Below, one piece after another: positions 7,034-15,476 of a stretch of 15,940 nt of DNA. Made by a program: the position numbers and the translations under genes. Position 1 is the stretch's first letter; each line of letters begins with the position of its first letter. Where the stretch lies: NCBI GenBank assembly GCA_003455275.1, contig DMRR01000046.1, forward strand, positions 1 through 15,940, written 5' to 3'. The stretch comes from Bacteroidota bacterium (GTDB taxonomy: Bacteria; Bacteroidota; Bacteroidia; Chitinophagales; UBA10324). The notes beneath the pieces are model-generated. The model had not been told where the DNA came from, did not search any database, and was given only the letters and a program-made list of their open reading frames with translations.

Positions 7034-8530
7034 TTAAAAATAAATTCCATCATATTTCTGTTTTACATAATTCATAAAGTGTTTGAAATTGAGAGGCTCA
7101 CCGGTAATTCGCATGCATAATTCTTTTGCTGAATACTTTCTACCATGTTGATGAATTTTCCCCCGAAGCCACTCTCTTAATTCATGCAATTCTCCTTTTG
7201 AAACTTTTTCATCAAGAGAATTGATTTCTTTTTTCGCTTGATTAAAAAACTGAACCGAATAAAAACTCCCGAGCGAATAAGTAGGAAAATATCCAATGCT
7301 CCCGTGACTCCAGTGTATATCCTGCAGCACTCCCGAATTATCAGAGGGAACCGAGAGTCCTAAATATTTTTTATAACTATCATTCCAGTATTCAGCCAGG
7401 TTTTTTACTTCTATAGATTTATCCATTAATTGTTTCTCGATATCATAACGAATCATGATATGAAAATGATAAGTAAGTTCATCAGCTTCCACTCTTATGA
7501 ACGAAGGCTTCACTGCATTAATTGATTTATAAAAATCCAATGCGCTCACTTTCTCCAATTGATTGGGAAAATATTTTTTAAGCGCGGAATAATTTGCATT
7601 CCAGAAATTGAAACTTCTGCCAATAAGGTTTTCCCACAACCGCGATTGAGATTCGTGAATTCCGAGTGACACAGCCTCACCAAGCGGAAGTCCGTAATTC
7701 TCTTCCTTCAATCCTTGTTCATACAATGCATGACCGCCTTCATGTATGCAACTCCAGGTCATCGAACTAAAATCATTTTCATTAACGCGAGTGGTAACCC
7801 GAACATCTTTCATGCTGAAATTAGTAGTGAACGGATGAGGTGAAATATCCTGACGGCCAGCATCAAAATCATAACCCATTTGTTTAAGTATGTCAATTCC
7901 AAAATCCCATTGTTTTTGATAAGGAAAATTTTGTTTCAGAAATCCGGTTTCAACTTGTTTTTGGTTTGAAATATTTTTCACATAATCTACCAGATTCTTT
8001 TTTACATCTTCGAACAAAACATCCAAATCCATAACCTTACAATCAGGCTCATATAAATCGAGCAAAGCATTGTATGGATGATTTTCATATCCCAGTATAT
8101 CAGCTTCTTCGCGCTTCATCTTTATCATAGTATCCAGCATGGAAGCGTAAACGCTAAAATCATTTTTCTCTCTCGCGCTGAGCCATGCCTGATATGTCTG
8201 TGATGTTGTAAGAGCCATTCGTTCCACAAACTCAGTCGGGTATTTTTTTTCACGGGAAAAATCTTTCCAGGACTCCTGAACATTTCGTTTTTGATTTTCG
8301 TCCAGATCGCCGCTTGTGTTTAACTGAGAAAGTATGTCACCCAGCTTTGAGTCAACAAACATTTCATGGGCAATGGCGCTTAAGGTTCCAATTTGCTGGG
8401 CTCTGAAACCTGCCCCGCTTTTTGGCATATAGCATTCCTGATCCCAGTTGAGCAATGAAATGGAAAATCGTAAATCAGCAATCTTCTGCATTGCTGCTTT
8501 ATAGTCATTGTAAAGTTTTTGTGAATTCAT
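7034..8530 (-). CDS. M32-family zinc metallocarboxypeptidase (carboxypeptidase Taq type)
   Basis: This peptidase removes C-terminal residues from peptides using one metal ion. It has no signal peptide, so it is probably cytosolic. The length of 498 residues is that of the family. Diagnostic motifs are all present and in order: NWDQECYMPKSG (28-39), DVRVTTRV (242-249), the metal-binding HEGGH (263-267), HESQSRLWEN (292-301, giving the third metal ligand and substrate contact), RVEADELTYHFH (346-357) and GSIGYFPTYSLG (410-421). The start ATG at 8530 gives MNSQKLYNDYK. It has its own unit: a terminator lies upstream at 8579-8620, and a TTTATTTG (8559-8552, one mismatch from the -7 consensus) is 21 bp before the start. 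The 98-bp gap downstream shows only AT-rich weak pairing. Family members are often annotated ypwA, but I do not assign that symbol. Confidence 0.96.
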   Translation of the reverse strand: MNSQKLYNDYKAAMQKIADLRFSISLLNWDQECYMPKSGAGFRAQQIGTLSAIAHEMFVDSKLGDILSQLNTSGDLDENQKRNVQESWKDFSREKKYPTEFVERMALTTSQTYQAWLSAREKNDFSVYASMLDTMIKMKREEADILGYENHPYNALLDLYEPDCKVMDLDVLFEDVKKNLVDYVKNISNQKQVETGFLKQNFPYQKQWDFGIDILKQMGYDFDAGRQDISPHPFTTNFSMKDVRVTTRVNENDFSSMTWSCIHEGGHALYEQGLKEENYGLPLGEAVSLGIHESQSRLWENLIGRSFNFWNANYSALKKYFPNQLEKVSALDFYKSINAVKPSFIRVEADELTYHFHIMIRYDIEKQLMDKSIEVKNLAEYWNDSYKKYLGLSVPSDNSGVLQDIHWSHGSIGYFPTYSLGSFYSVQFFNQAKKEINSLDEKVSKGELHELREWLRGKIHQHGRKYSAKELCMRITGEPLNFKHFMNYVKQKYDGIYF

Positions 8531-8578
8531 TCAAAAAATTTTTTTTCAGAACAAATAAACTTGAAGAAATTCCTTCAT

Positions 8579-8620
8579 AAAAAAAAAGAAGTTCCATTCG
8601 TATTTAACAAATGGAACTTC
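8579..8620 (-). terminator. Strong rho-independent terminator of the secreted protease gene
   Basis: Read on the minus strand, a perfect 11-bp stem GAAGTTCCATT/AATGGAACTTC (8620-8610 with 8598-8588) encloses an 11-nt loop and runs directly into nine T residues (8587-8579). It begins about 20 bp after the protease stop codon and ends before the M32 gene, so it insulates the two transcription units. Confidence 0.92.
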
Positions 8621-8639
8621 CGGTAAATAATGAAATTAG

Positions 8640-11345
8640 TTATTCGTGAACAACAACAATTTTTCTTGTAAAGGTGCCTGAATTGTTTTCACCTTTTAAA
8701 TAATAAACACCTGATGGAATCAAACTGAGGTTAAACAGAATTTGAGAATCGTTTTTAATTATTTCGGTTGTTGATTCTCTTCCCAGCTCATCATAAAGAT
8801 TAAAGTGAGTTAACTGAATTCCTCCTAAATCCACAGTGAGAAAATTGTTAGCAGGATTAGGAAAAACTTTTACTGTTGAAAAATATAAATCTGAAACTCC
8901 GTTTACAATCGTGATGCTGACGCAAGTTGATTTGGTGCAATTGTTTGCATCTGTAACTGTAACGCAATAAGTACCCTGATCCAGATTACTGATATCTTCG
9001 GTAGTTGCTCCCGTTCCCCAATGATATGTAAAAGGCGATGTTCCACTGCTGACAGTAAGATCAATGCTTCCATTGTTTGCGGTCGAACTGGAAGTTGGGT
9101 TTGAAGTTGAAGTAAGCGAAGGTGTTGGATAAACAACTATTGTTTGAATTGATGTGTCGTAAGATCCGCCATTATCAGCCACAAGCATTAAGGTATAAGT
9201 TCCGGATGCACTGGCGGAATAACTAAAGGTGAGCCCTGTTCCGCTTTGTGTTGCCGGTCCAGTAAGGTACCAGTGATTGTTAATTTGATTTACAGAATTG
9301 TTAATCGTAGTAATAGATTTTCCAGAGCAAATAGGTGAATTGGAAAATGTAAAATCTGCTGTAACAGGAACACCAAGACAAAACTGTTTTACAACTTGTG
9401 TAGTGAAAGTTGTAACATCAAATATCGCATGATTGAATTCATCAGTAACATGAAGGCTTCCTCCGGTTGAAAATCCATTGCCGCCTGCATCATGAATGGT
9501 AAAAGTGTAACACCCTGTGTCAAGGCATGCATTTAAATTATAAGAAGTGTTATTAGCAAAACCTCCCCACGAATTAATTATTGTTTGATTATCATCCTTA
9601 ATATCCATTGTTGTTTGACTGCCATTTGCATCTGTTGTGAGTGCGATGAAGAGATGATTTCCGGAGATAACTGTAAAAGATGTTTGAAGTGTATCATCTG
9701 TAATTTCCTGATCACCGATATTTCCATTTACTGTTTGAACATGAACCCAAATCTGATGTGTTCCGGAAACCGGAATGAACGCCGGGAGCGTTACTGTGGT
9801 TTGCGTTAGCGGAGCCAATGATCCATTGAAGTTATAATTCTGTAGTGAGCCGCCATCCCAGTTATATTCAATGATGAAAGAAGTAATAGGATTATAGCCT
9901 GCATTTTTAACTACCACCTGAGGAATAACGGTATCACCCAGGCAAACACTTGCTCCTGTGCTTACAAAATTTTGAAGTGCCAGATTTAATGTATCCGTTG
10001 GGGCATAAGGATCATAACCATCTTCAGTTGTATTTCCGGTATTATTTGGATCCAGCCAATGTTTTAACTGATTTGCATTATTCGAATTGTAATCCCAACT
10101 CATACTGAACTTTCCATACTCATCTGTCATATCGGTGCTGCCGCATGCAGATGCTCCACCATGCAGTTGCCCTATGATGCGATGATTCTGATCAAACAAT
10201 GGAGATCCGCTTGATCCGGGTTCTGTGCATTGACCACCGTCCCAATCAACCATCCAATGAGAATTGTTAGGTGTACCTGACCAACTGGTATTAGTGCAGG
10301 CTCCATTATCAAAAGAAATTTTCTTTATATCTCCGCTTGGATGATGAATACATGTGCTGGAAGTAGAGGGAGTATTTTGATTATTCCATCCTGCAAGATA
10401 AGGTGAGTAGGCAGCTGATGGCATACTGCTTAATTGAAGAAGACAAAAATCAGAGGCTGCATTCATTGCTTTAAATGTAGCACCATTAACAGTGTGATTA
10501 GTTGCTGAATTTTGATTTGTACATCCGGGTGCTTCCCAGTTGAAACGAAATACCCAGGTGGAGAAGTCAGTGCTTGCAAAAGAATTAGCTGTGCAATGGC
10601 GGGCCGTAAGAAAATACGGAATCTGGCTGTGAGGCACATCTGCAATCATTGCCCCTGTGCATATTTCATTTCCACTAACTACGATACATACAACTGAGTT
10701 CTTCTGATTTTCCCAGCCGGCACCGGAAGGACAGTTTACATTCATTTGACAACTTCCTGATGAACCATATGATTTTGCAAAATCCTGAACATCTCTGTAT
10801 CCATGAGTGATTCTGTAAATCTTCAACTCCCCATGAAAAACAGCTGCGGCTGGTTCATTATATTCTACTGTAATTTCTGAACCTGGCACCAAGTCAGTTC
10901 CAAAATAATTGTCGGGTTGAATGTTTTTTGAAGTGTATGCTCCTACTATATAAGTTTTACTCTCATCATACAAATAAAGCTTTGCACCCGGAGGAATATT
11001 GAAATCATTAAAGGCAAGATTCACTGAAAGAGCATCGGGGCAAACAATTCTAAGGCGGCAAATTTTGTCGCCATTTGACATTGTTTCCCAAACTCCTTGC
11101 TGCAACACATCAACATTTATCATATGATTGAAACCAAAACGATAAGGAACATTTTTGTCAACATTAGCTTCATCCTCTGCCAGTAGAGTTGCAACATTTA
11201 CTGCCGGAGTAGTAATCGCAGGAATTACAGTTGTTAAATTTTTATTAGAAAAACTTCCAGGCATGCCCGCTTCAGTTTGTGCATAAGCAGTGAAACTGAT
11301 AACGCAGAACATTGCACTGATTGAAATGAAAATTTTTTTTATCAT
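8640..11345 (-). CDS. Secreted trypsin-fold serine endopeptidase (lysyl-endopeptidase-like) with SprB repeat and T9SS sorting domain
   Basis: This is a modular 901-residue extracellular protease. A signal peptide (about 1-22, ending AYAQ) is followed by a probable propeptide with a beta-rich domain (about 60-185). The S1 catalytic domain (about 195-435) has a visible triad: His250 in LTARHC, Asp299 in ASDFCLLQL and Ser379 in EPGSSGSP. Paired cysteines (199/205, 220/229 and others) imply disulfides, as in lysyl endopeptidases. I infer that class from the GSSGSP-type site and layout; Lys specificity is not shown. Further domains are a CARDB-like module (about 450-560), a beta domain (about 562-655), a PKD-like domain (about 660-738) and an SprB-type repeat (about 742-812, PFTYHWGTGATTEDISNLDQ). 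The type A T9SS tail is at 820-901 (VFPNPANNFLTVDL, SGVYYLKGE). It is flanked by its own promoter-like motif and a strong terminator, so it is probably monocistronic. Confidence 0.93.
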   Translation of the reverse strand: MIKKIFISISAMFCVISFTAYAQTEAGMPGSFSNKNLTTVIPAITTPAVNVATLLAEDEANVDKNVPYRFGFNHMINVDVLQQGVWETMSNGDKICRLRIVCPDALSVNLAFNDFNIPPGAKLYLYDESKTYIVGAYTSKNIQPDNYFGTDLVPGSEITVEYNEPAAAVFHGELKIYRITHGYRDVQDFAKSYGSSGSCQMNVNCPSGAGWENQKNSVVCIVVSGNEICTGAMIADVPHSQIPYFLTARHCTANSFASTDFSTWVFRFNWEAPGCTNQNSATNHTVNGATFKAMNAASDFCLLQLSSMPSAAYSPYLAGWNNQNTPSTSSTCIHHPSGDIKKISFDNGACTNTSWSGTPNNSHWMVDWDGGQCTEPGSSGSPLFDQNHRIIGQLHGGASACGSTDMTDEYGKFSMSWDYNSNNANQLKHWLDPNNTGNTTEDGYDPYAPTDTLNLALQNFVSTGASVCLGDTVIPQVVVKNAGYNPITSFIIEYNWDGGSLQNYNFNGSLAPLTQTTVTLPAFIPVSGTHQIWVHVQTVNGNIGDQEITDDTLQTSFTVISGNHLFIALTTDANGSQTTMDIKDDNQTIINSWGGFANNTSYNLNACLDTGCYTFTIHDAGGNGFSTGGSLHVTDEFNHAIFDVTTFTTQVVKQFCLGVPVTADFTFSNSPICSGKSITTINNSVNQINNHWYLTGPATQSGTGLTFSYSASASGTYTLMLVADNGGSYDTSIQTIVVYPTPSLTSTSNPTSSSTANNGSIDLTVSSGTSPFTYHWGTGATTEDISNLDQGTYCVTVTDANNCTKSTCVSITIVNGVSDLYFSTVKVFPNPANNFLTVDLGGIQLTHFNLYDELGRESTTEIIKNDSQILFNLSLIPSGVYYLKGENNSGTFTRKIVVVHE

Positions 11346-11367
11346 TTTGAATTTAAAATTAAGTCGA

Positions 11368-11397
11368 CGAAAATAATCGGGGCATGTAAACCAACAA
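11368..11397 (-). promoter_or_regulatory. Probable promoter of the secreted protease gene
   Basis: On the minus strand TTG (11397-11395) is followed after exactly 19 bp by TATTTTCG (11375-11368), one mismatch from the Bacteroidota -7 element TAnnTTTG. The implied start of transcription is within about 20 nt of the ATG at 11345. Spacing and position both fit the consensus. Confidence 0.5.
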
Positions 11398-11447
11398 CTG
11401 AATTAGAGGTAAGTTTATTAATGGAAGAGAGAACTGAATTCCTGCAG

Positions 11448-13046
11448 TTAATTACCCAAATTCAGAATGGTAAATTTTTGCTCCAGCGGATTAAAAGAAT
11501 CATGAATCAGATCGAATATTTTTTTGCCTTCTGATAAATAAAATTCAATAAAACTTACTCTTCGTTCCTGAAGTGAATTACCGGGAAATAATTTTTCTTT
11601 CACTTTCCTGATTTGATTTATGCTGTCCTCATGCTTTCTCTTCTCAGATTTTAAAAGCCGATCTTCGATTGACTGAATAAATTTTAATGATCGCGCCCAT
11701 TCGGCATTAACTTGTTGCTCCAGCGATTTGTCCTTGCTTACAACAGTTTTATTTAATTCATCAAAAACTTTTTTTAACTCTGATTTCTCTTTTTCTAACT
11801 GGAAATTATCTGAATGATTGAGTGTCCACTTCTTAATAAGTTTTTCTGTTTCAAAAAAAAGTTCCTCAGTTTTTAATCCGAGCTTGCTGATTTTTTCAGA
11901 AGAATTTTTATCAATGATTAATGCTGAATCACGAAGAAGAATTATCGGGAAATGAATTTGGAAATAGTCAAACATTTTTTTCATTAACAAAAAATAACTC
12001 ACCTCTGCTCCTCCCCCGATAAAGAAAATATTCGGAAGAATCATTTCCTGGTATAAGGGCCGCAATACAACATTGGGACTGAATCGCTCCGGATAATTAT
12101 TTAGTTCTTCTAAAATTTCTTCCTCAGAAAATATTAGATCTGTATTTAGAACTTTGTAACGATTGCCTTCTTTAACTATTCGCTCGCGCAGGGTCCCGGT
12201 TAAATAAAAGAGATTGATTTCGCGTGGAGCAATTTGTGGTTCGTATTTTTCTTTTAAAACTGATGAAGTTAGGCTCACCCATTTATCAGAATTGCTTTTC
12301 AGCAGTTCATCTTTCAAAATTGGATTAAAAATTTTTTTCAAATCACGATCATCCCCATCGAGAATTATCAAACCCTTTTGCCCAAAAAAATGATGCACAA
12401 ATTTTCGCGTTGCTTCTTTAATGGTCGCAGATTCCATGTAGCAATCATTCAAAAGCCGGATTAAGTCTTTTGCATATTCAGAATTTCCGGCTATAAGTTC
12501 AATTTCTTTTATCATCCCGTGCAATGAATCAGTTTTTTGATTTCCAAAACTTCCTTTCGAAGATGGATTCCATTCAATCTTTTTTCCATAAAGGAAAATA
12601 TGATTCAATTCTTCTGTGTCATGGTCTTCGCTTCCCATCCAATAAACGGGAACAAATTTTTTTTGCGGAAATTTTTCATTCAGCATTTCAGCCAGGTTTA
12701 TTGCTGAAGAAATTTTATAAACCAAGTAAAGCGGACCTAAAAATAAATTCGGCTGATGGGCGGTGGTAACAGTAAAAGTGTTTTCATCATTGATAGCTAA
12801 AACATTTTGATAGGTCTCAGAATTTCTGTCAAGCAGTTTGCCATATTGGTTAAGCAATGACTGAACAAGCTCTGTACGGTTGATTGTTTGCTTTTTCTTT
12901 CCTTCAATTGAATCATTCACAGATTCGAATGAAGGCTTGAGTGAATAAAATTGTTTCAACCACTCATCACCATTTAAATAGTCAAGCACAAGGGAGCTGA
13001 AGTAACCGGTTTTTGAATAATCGATCTTTGAACTTTTAGTCATCAT
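11448..13046 (-). CDS. bshC: Bacillithiol biosynthesis cysteine-adding enzyme BshC
   Basis: BshC is the enzyme proposed to attach cysteine to glucosaminyl-malate in the last step of bacillithiol synthesis. The family motifs are IDYSKTGYFSSLVLDYL near the N-terminus, TTAHQPNLFLGPLYLVYK (about 94-111), FVPVYWMGSEDHDTEELNHI (about 131-150, with the nucleotidyltransferase-like EDHD), ERIVKEGNRYKV (about 288-299) and VVLRPLYQEMILPN (about 326-339). A long charged coiled-coil segment (about 380-486) precedes the C-terminus. The frame is open upstream to 13355, but the extension would overlap the typA coding region and has no family similarity. I start at tandem ATGs at 13046/13043, giving 532 or 531 residues, the usual family length. 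The gene is divergent from typA with a 78-bp gap. The partners bshA and bshB are not in the window. Confidence 0.93.
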   Translation of the reverse strand: MMTKSSKIDYSKTGYFSSLVLDYLNGDEWLKQFYSLKPSFESVNDSIEGKKKQTINRTELVQSLLNQYGKLLDRNSETYQNVLAINDENTFTVTTAHQPNLFLGPLYLVYKISSAINLAEMLNEKFPQKKFVPVYWMGSEDHDTEELNHIFLYGKKIEWNPSSKGSFGNQKTDSLHGMIKEIELIAGNSEYAKDLIRLLNDCYMESATIKEATRKFVHHFFGQKGLIILDGDDRDLKKIFNPILKDELLKSNSDKWVSLTSSVLKEKYEPQIAPREINLFYLTGTLRERIVKEGNRYKVLNTDLIFSEEEILEELNNYPERFSPNVVLRPLYQEMILPNIFFIGGGAEVSYFLLMKKMFDYFQIHFPIILLRDSALIIDKNSSEKISKLGLKTEELFFETEKLIKKWTLNHSDNFQLEKEKSELKKVFDELNKTVVSKDKSLEQQVNAEWARSLKFIQSIEDRLLKSEKRKHEDSINQIRKVKEKLFPGNSLQERRVSFIEFYLSEGKKIFDLIHDSFNPLEQKFTILNLGN

Positions 13047-13075
13047 TACAGGTAGCAAGATTATGGATTTTAAAA

Positions 13076-13104
13076 TTGTTCTGCCACCCGTACGCCTATA
13101 TTCG
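13076..13104 (+). promoter_or_regulatory. Probable promoter of typA
   Basis: TTG (13076-13078) is followed after 18 bp by TATATTCG (13097-13104), one mismatch from TAnnTTTG. It lies 20 bp before the typA start codon, inside the 78-bp gap shared with divergent bshC. It has the same TTCG-ending variant and geometry as the motif before the secreted protease gene. Confidence 0.5.
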
Positions 13105-13124
13105 CCGCCCGATAAAAAAACTGA

Positions 13125-14945
13125 ATGACATCCATTAGAAATATTGCCATAATCGCCCATGTTGATCACGGAAAAACCACACTGGTAGATAAGATTCTTC
13201 ATCAGTGCAAACTTTTTCGCGACAACCAGGAAACAGGAGAACTTATTCTTGACAGCAATGACCTTGAACGCGAACGCGGAATTACAATACTTGCAAAAAA
13301 TGTTTCGGTCCGATATAAAGACATCAAGATAAACATTATTGATACACCAGGTCACGCAGATTTCGGCGGCGAAGTTGAGCGTGTATTGAATATGGCTGAT
13401 GGTGTTTTGCTTTTAGTCGATGCATTTGAAGGGCCCATGCCTCAAACCCGGTTCGTGTTGCAGAAGGCAATTCATCTTGGCAAGAAAGCGATTGTTGTTG
13501 TCAATAAAGTTGACAAACCAAATTGCAGACCGGACGAAACTCACGAAGAAGTTTTTGATCTGTTCTGTAAACTTGATGCGAATGAAGAGCAGTTGAATTT
13601 CCCTACTCTCTACGGATCATCTAAACATGGCTGGATGAGTCTTGACTGGACTAAACCTTCCAATGATTTAACTCCGCTTCTTGATACAATTATTGAAACT
13701 GTTCCGGCTGCGCCGAAACTTGAGGGAACCCCTCAGATGCAAATCACTTCGATTGATTACAGCAGTTACACCGGAAGAATAGCTATTGGAAGATTATTGC
13801 GCGGAGAACTGAATGTTAATCAGCAAATCAGTTTAGTGAAGCGCGATGGACAAATTCAGAAATCAAAAATCAAAGAGCTTTACACATTCGAAGGTCTCGG
13901 AAAAGCAAAAGCAGAAAAAGTTGAAGCCGGAGATATATGCGCAGTTTCGGGAATAGAAAATTTTGATATCGGTGATACGATTGCTGATCTTGAAAACCCG
14001 GAAGGCCTGCCGGCCATTAGTATAGAAGAGCCAACTATGAGTATGCTCTTTACAATCAACAATTCTCCATTCTTTGGAAAGGAAGGGAAATATGTTACCT
14101 CGCGACACCTGCGTGAGCGGTTAGAAAAAGAATTGGAAAAAAATCTGGCCATGCGAATGCTTGATACTGATTCTCCCGATTCCATGCTGATTTACGGAAG
14201 AGGAATTCTTCATCTCGCCATTCTTATTGAAACCATGAGACGCGAAGGTTTCGAATTACAGGTTGGTCAACCACAGGTAATCATCAAAGAAATAAACGGA
14301 CAAAAGTGTGAACCAATAGAATCGCTTACGGTAGATACAACAAAAGAAACAGCAGGCCGCGTGATTGAATATGTAACCTCGCGCAAAGGCGAAATGACTG
14401 TGATGGAACCGAAAGGCGATTACCAGCATCTTGAATTCCTCATTCCAAGTCGCGGTTTGGTTGGATTAAGAAATGCATTACTTACATCTACCGCAGGCGA
14501 AGCAATTATTGCACACCGGTTTGTTGCTTATGAACCCTGGCGCGGAAATATTCCCGGAAGAAATATGGGTGTACTGATATCAATGGAAAAAGGTCAGGCA
14601 ACTGGTTATGCAATAGATCGGCTCAGCGACCGTGGTTCATACTTTGTAGATCCGGGTGAAGAGGTTTATGCCGGACAAATTATTGGCGAACATATTAGGC
14701 CAAGTGATTTAGTTATAAATGTAACGAAGGCTAAACATCTGACGAATATGAGGGCAAGCGGAACAGATGCTGCGTTGAAAATTGTTCCCAAAATTCAGTT
14801 TTCATTAGAGGAAGCGCTTGAATATATTCAGGATGATGAATATGTAGAAGCAACTCCAAAGAGTTTGCGCATGCGCAAAATTGTTCTTGATCAAAATGAA
14901 CGGGAACGATTGAAAAAACAAGAGAATGCTTTAGCAGAAAGCTGA
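13125..14945 (+). CDS. typA: Ribosome-associated translational GTPase TypA/BipA
   Basis: This elongation-factor-like GTPase binds the ribosome and affects late ribosome assembly and growth at low temperature or under stress. The 606-residue length is standard. The G domain shows G1 AHVDHGKT (11-18), G2 in ERGITI (50-55), G3 DTPGH (73-77), G4 NKVD (127-130) and a G5 region GSSKHGW (164-170). Domain II (about 200-300) has the YTGRIAIGRLLRGEL strand. Domain III follows, then the EF-G-like domain V (VMEPKGDYQHLEFLIPSRGL) and the BipA-specific C-terminal domain (NMGVLISMEKGQATGYAIDR, RASGTDAALKIVPK, VEATPKSLRMRK), which separates it from EF-G and LepA. The ATG at 13125 gives the canonical MTSIRNIAIIAHVDHGKTT start. 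It converges on folA with a 33-bp gap in which I see no convincing terminator. Confidence 0.98.
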   Translation: MTSIRNIAIIAHVDHGKTTLVDKILHQCKLFRDNQETGELILDSNDLERERGITILAKNVSVRYKDIKINIIDTPGHADFGGEVERVLNMADGVLLLVDAFEGPMPQTRFVLQKAIHLGKKAIVVVNKVDKPNCRPDETHEEVFDLFCKLDANEEQLNFPTLYGSSKHGWMSLDWTKPSNDLTPLLDTIIETVPAAPKLEGTPQMQITSIDYSSYTGRIAIGRLLRGELNVNQQISLVKRDGQIQKSKIKELYTFEGLGKAKAEKVEAGDICAVSGIENFDIGDTIADLENPEGLPAISIEEPTMSMLFTINNSPFFGKEGKYVTSRHLRERLEKELEKNLAMRMLDTDSPDSMLIYGRGILHLAILIETMRREGFELQVGQPQVIIKEINGQKCEPIESLTVDTTKETAGRVIEYVTSRKGEMTVMEPKGDYQHLEFLIPSRGLVGLRNALLTSTAGEAIIAHRFVAYEPWRGNIPGRNMGVLISMEKGQATGYAIDRLSDRGSYFVDPGEEVYAGQIIGEHIRPSDLVINVTKAKHLTNMRASGTDAALKIVPKIQFSLEEALEYIQDDEYVEATPKSLRMRKIVLDQNERERLKKQENALAES

Positions 14946-14978
14946 GAATAGAAAATAAAGTTTAGAGAAAAAGGAAGC

Positions 14979-15476
14979 TTAACTGCTTACTCTCTCATAA
15001 ACAAGAAAAGAATAAGCATATTTATTCTTTTCATCAGGTAAATGTTTTTCGTTTGAAACCTCTTTCCAGTCAACAAGATTAAGCGCAGGAAAAAGTGTAT
15101 CACCTTCAAATGACTGGTGAATTCGGGTGAGATAAATTCTGTCAGCCCACACTATTGCCTGAATAAAAATATCGCCTCCGCCTATGATGAAACACTCTTC
15201 TTCATTTGCATTATTTGCAACATCAATTGCATGCTGAAGATCATTAACAACCCAGCAACCTTCCACCGCGAAATCTTCCTGCCGTGTGATGATGATGTTG
15301 GTTCTGTTCGGAAGTGGTTTACCCAGCGCTTCATATGTCTTTCTTCCCATAATAACACAATGACCTGAAGTCATTCGTTTAAAATATTTCATATCTCCGG
15401 GAAGATGCCATGGCAACTTATTGTCTTTCCCTATCACATCATTTTGCGCAGCCGCAACGATCATAGAAACTATCAT
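14979..15476 (-). CDS. folA: Dihydrofolate reductase
   Basis: The enzyme reduces dihydrofolate to tetrahydrofolate with NADPH, regenerating the cofactor consumed by thymidylate synthase. At 165 residues it has the usual chromosomal DHFR length. Visible active-site residues, with E. coli equivalents, are Trp23 (W22) in the [12 protein letters not shown] segment, Asp28 (D27), Phe32 (F31) and Arg58 (R57) in [16 protein letters not shown] (44-49) and IGGGDIF (98-104) bind NADPH. The ATG at 15476 overlaps the thyA TGA in an ATGA arrangement, indicating an operon with translational coupling. An internal ATG at residue 5 is possible, but the first start keeps the normal strand 1 and the overlap. Nothing suggests a mobile, trimethoprim-resistant type: context and composition match the surrounding chromosome. 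Confidence 0.97.
   Translation of the reverse strand: MIVSMIVAAAQNDVIGKDNKLPWHLPGDMKYFKRMTSGHCVIMGRKTYEALGKPLPNRTNIIITRQEDFAVEGCWVVNDLQHAIDVANNANEEECFIIGGGDIFIQAIVWADRIYLTRIHQSFEGDTLFPALNLVDWKEVSNEKHLPDEKNKYAYSFLVYERVSS

Noticed and set aside
13047..13355. N-terminal extension of bshC by about 103 residues
   Set aside because: It would run antisense through the first 230 bp of typA and lacks BshC similarity. The family motif begins just after the tandem ATGs at 13046/13043.
14946..14985. Possible terminator between typA and folA
   Set aside because: Only a 4-bp AAGC/GCTT stem before a short T-rich stretch, which is too weak to call.
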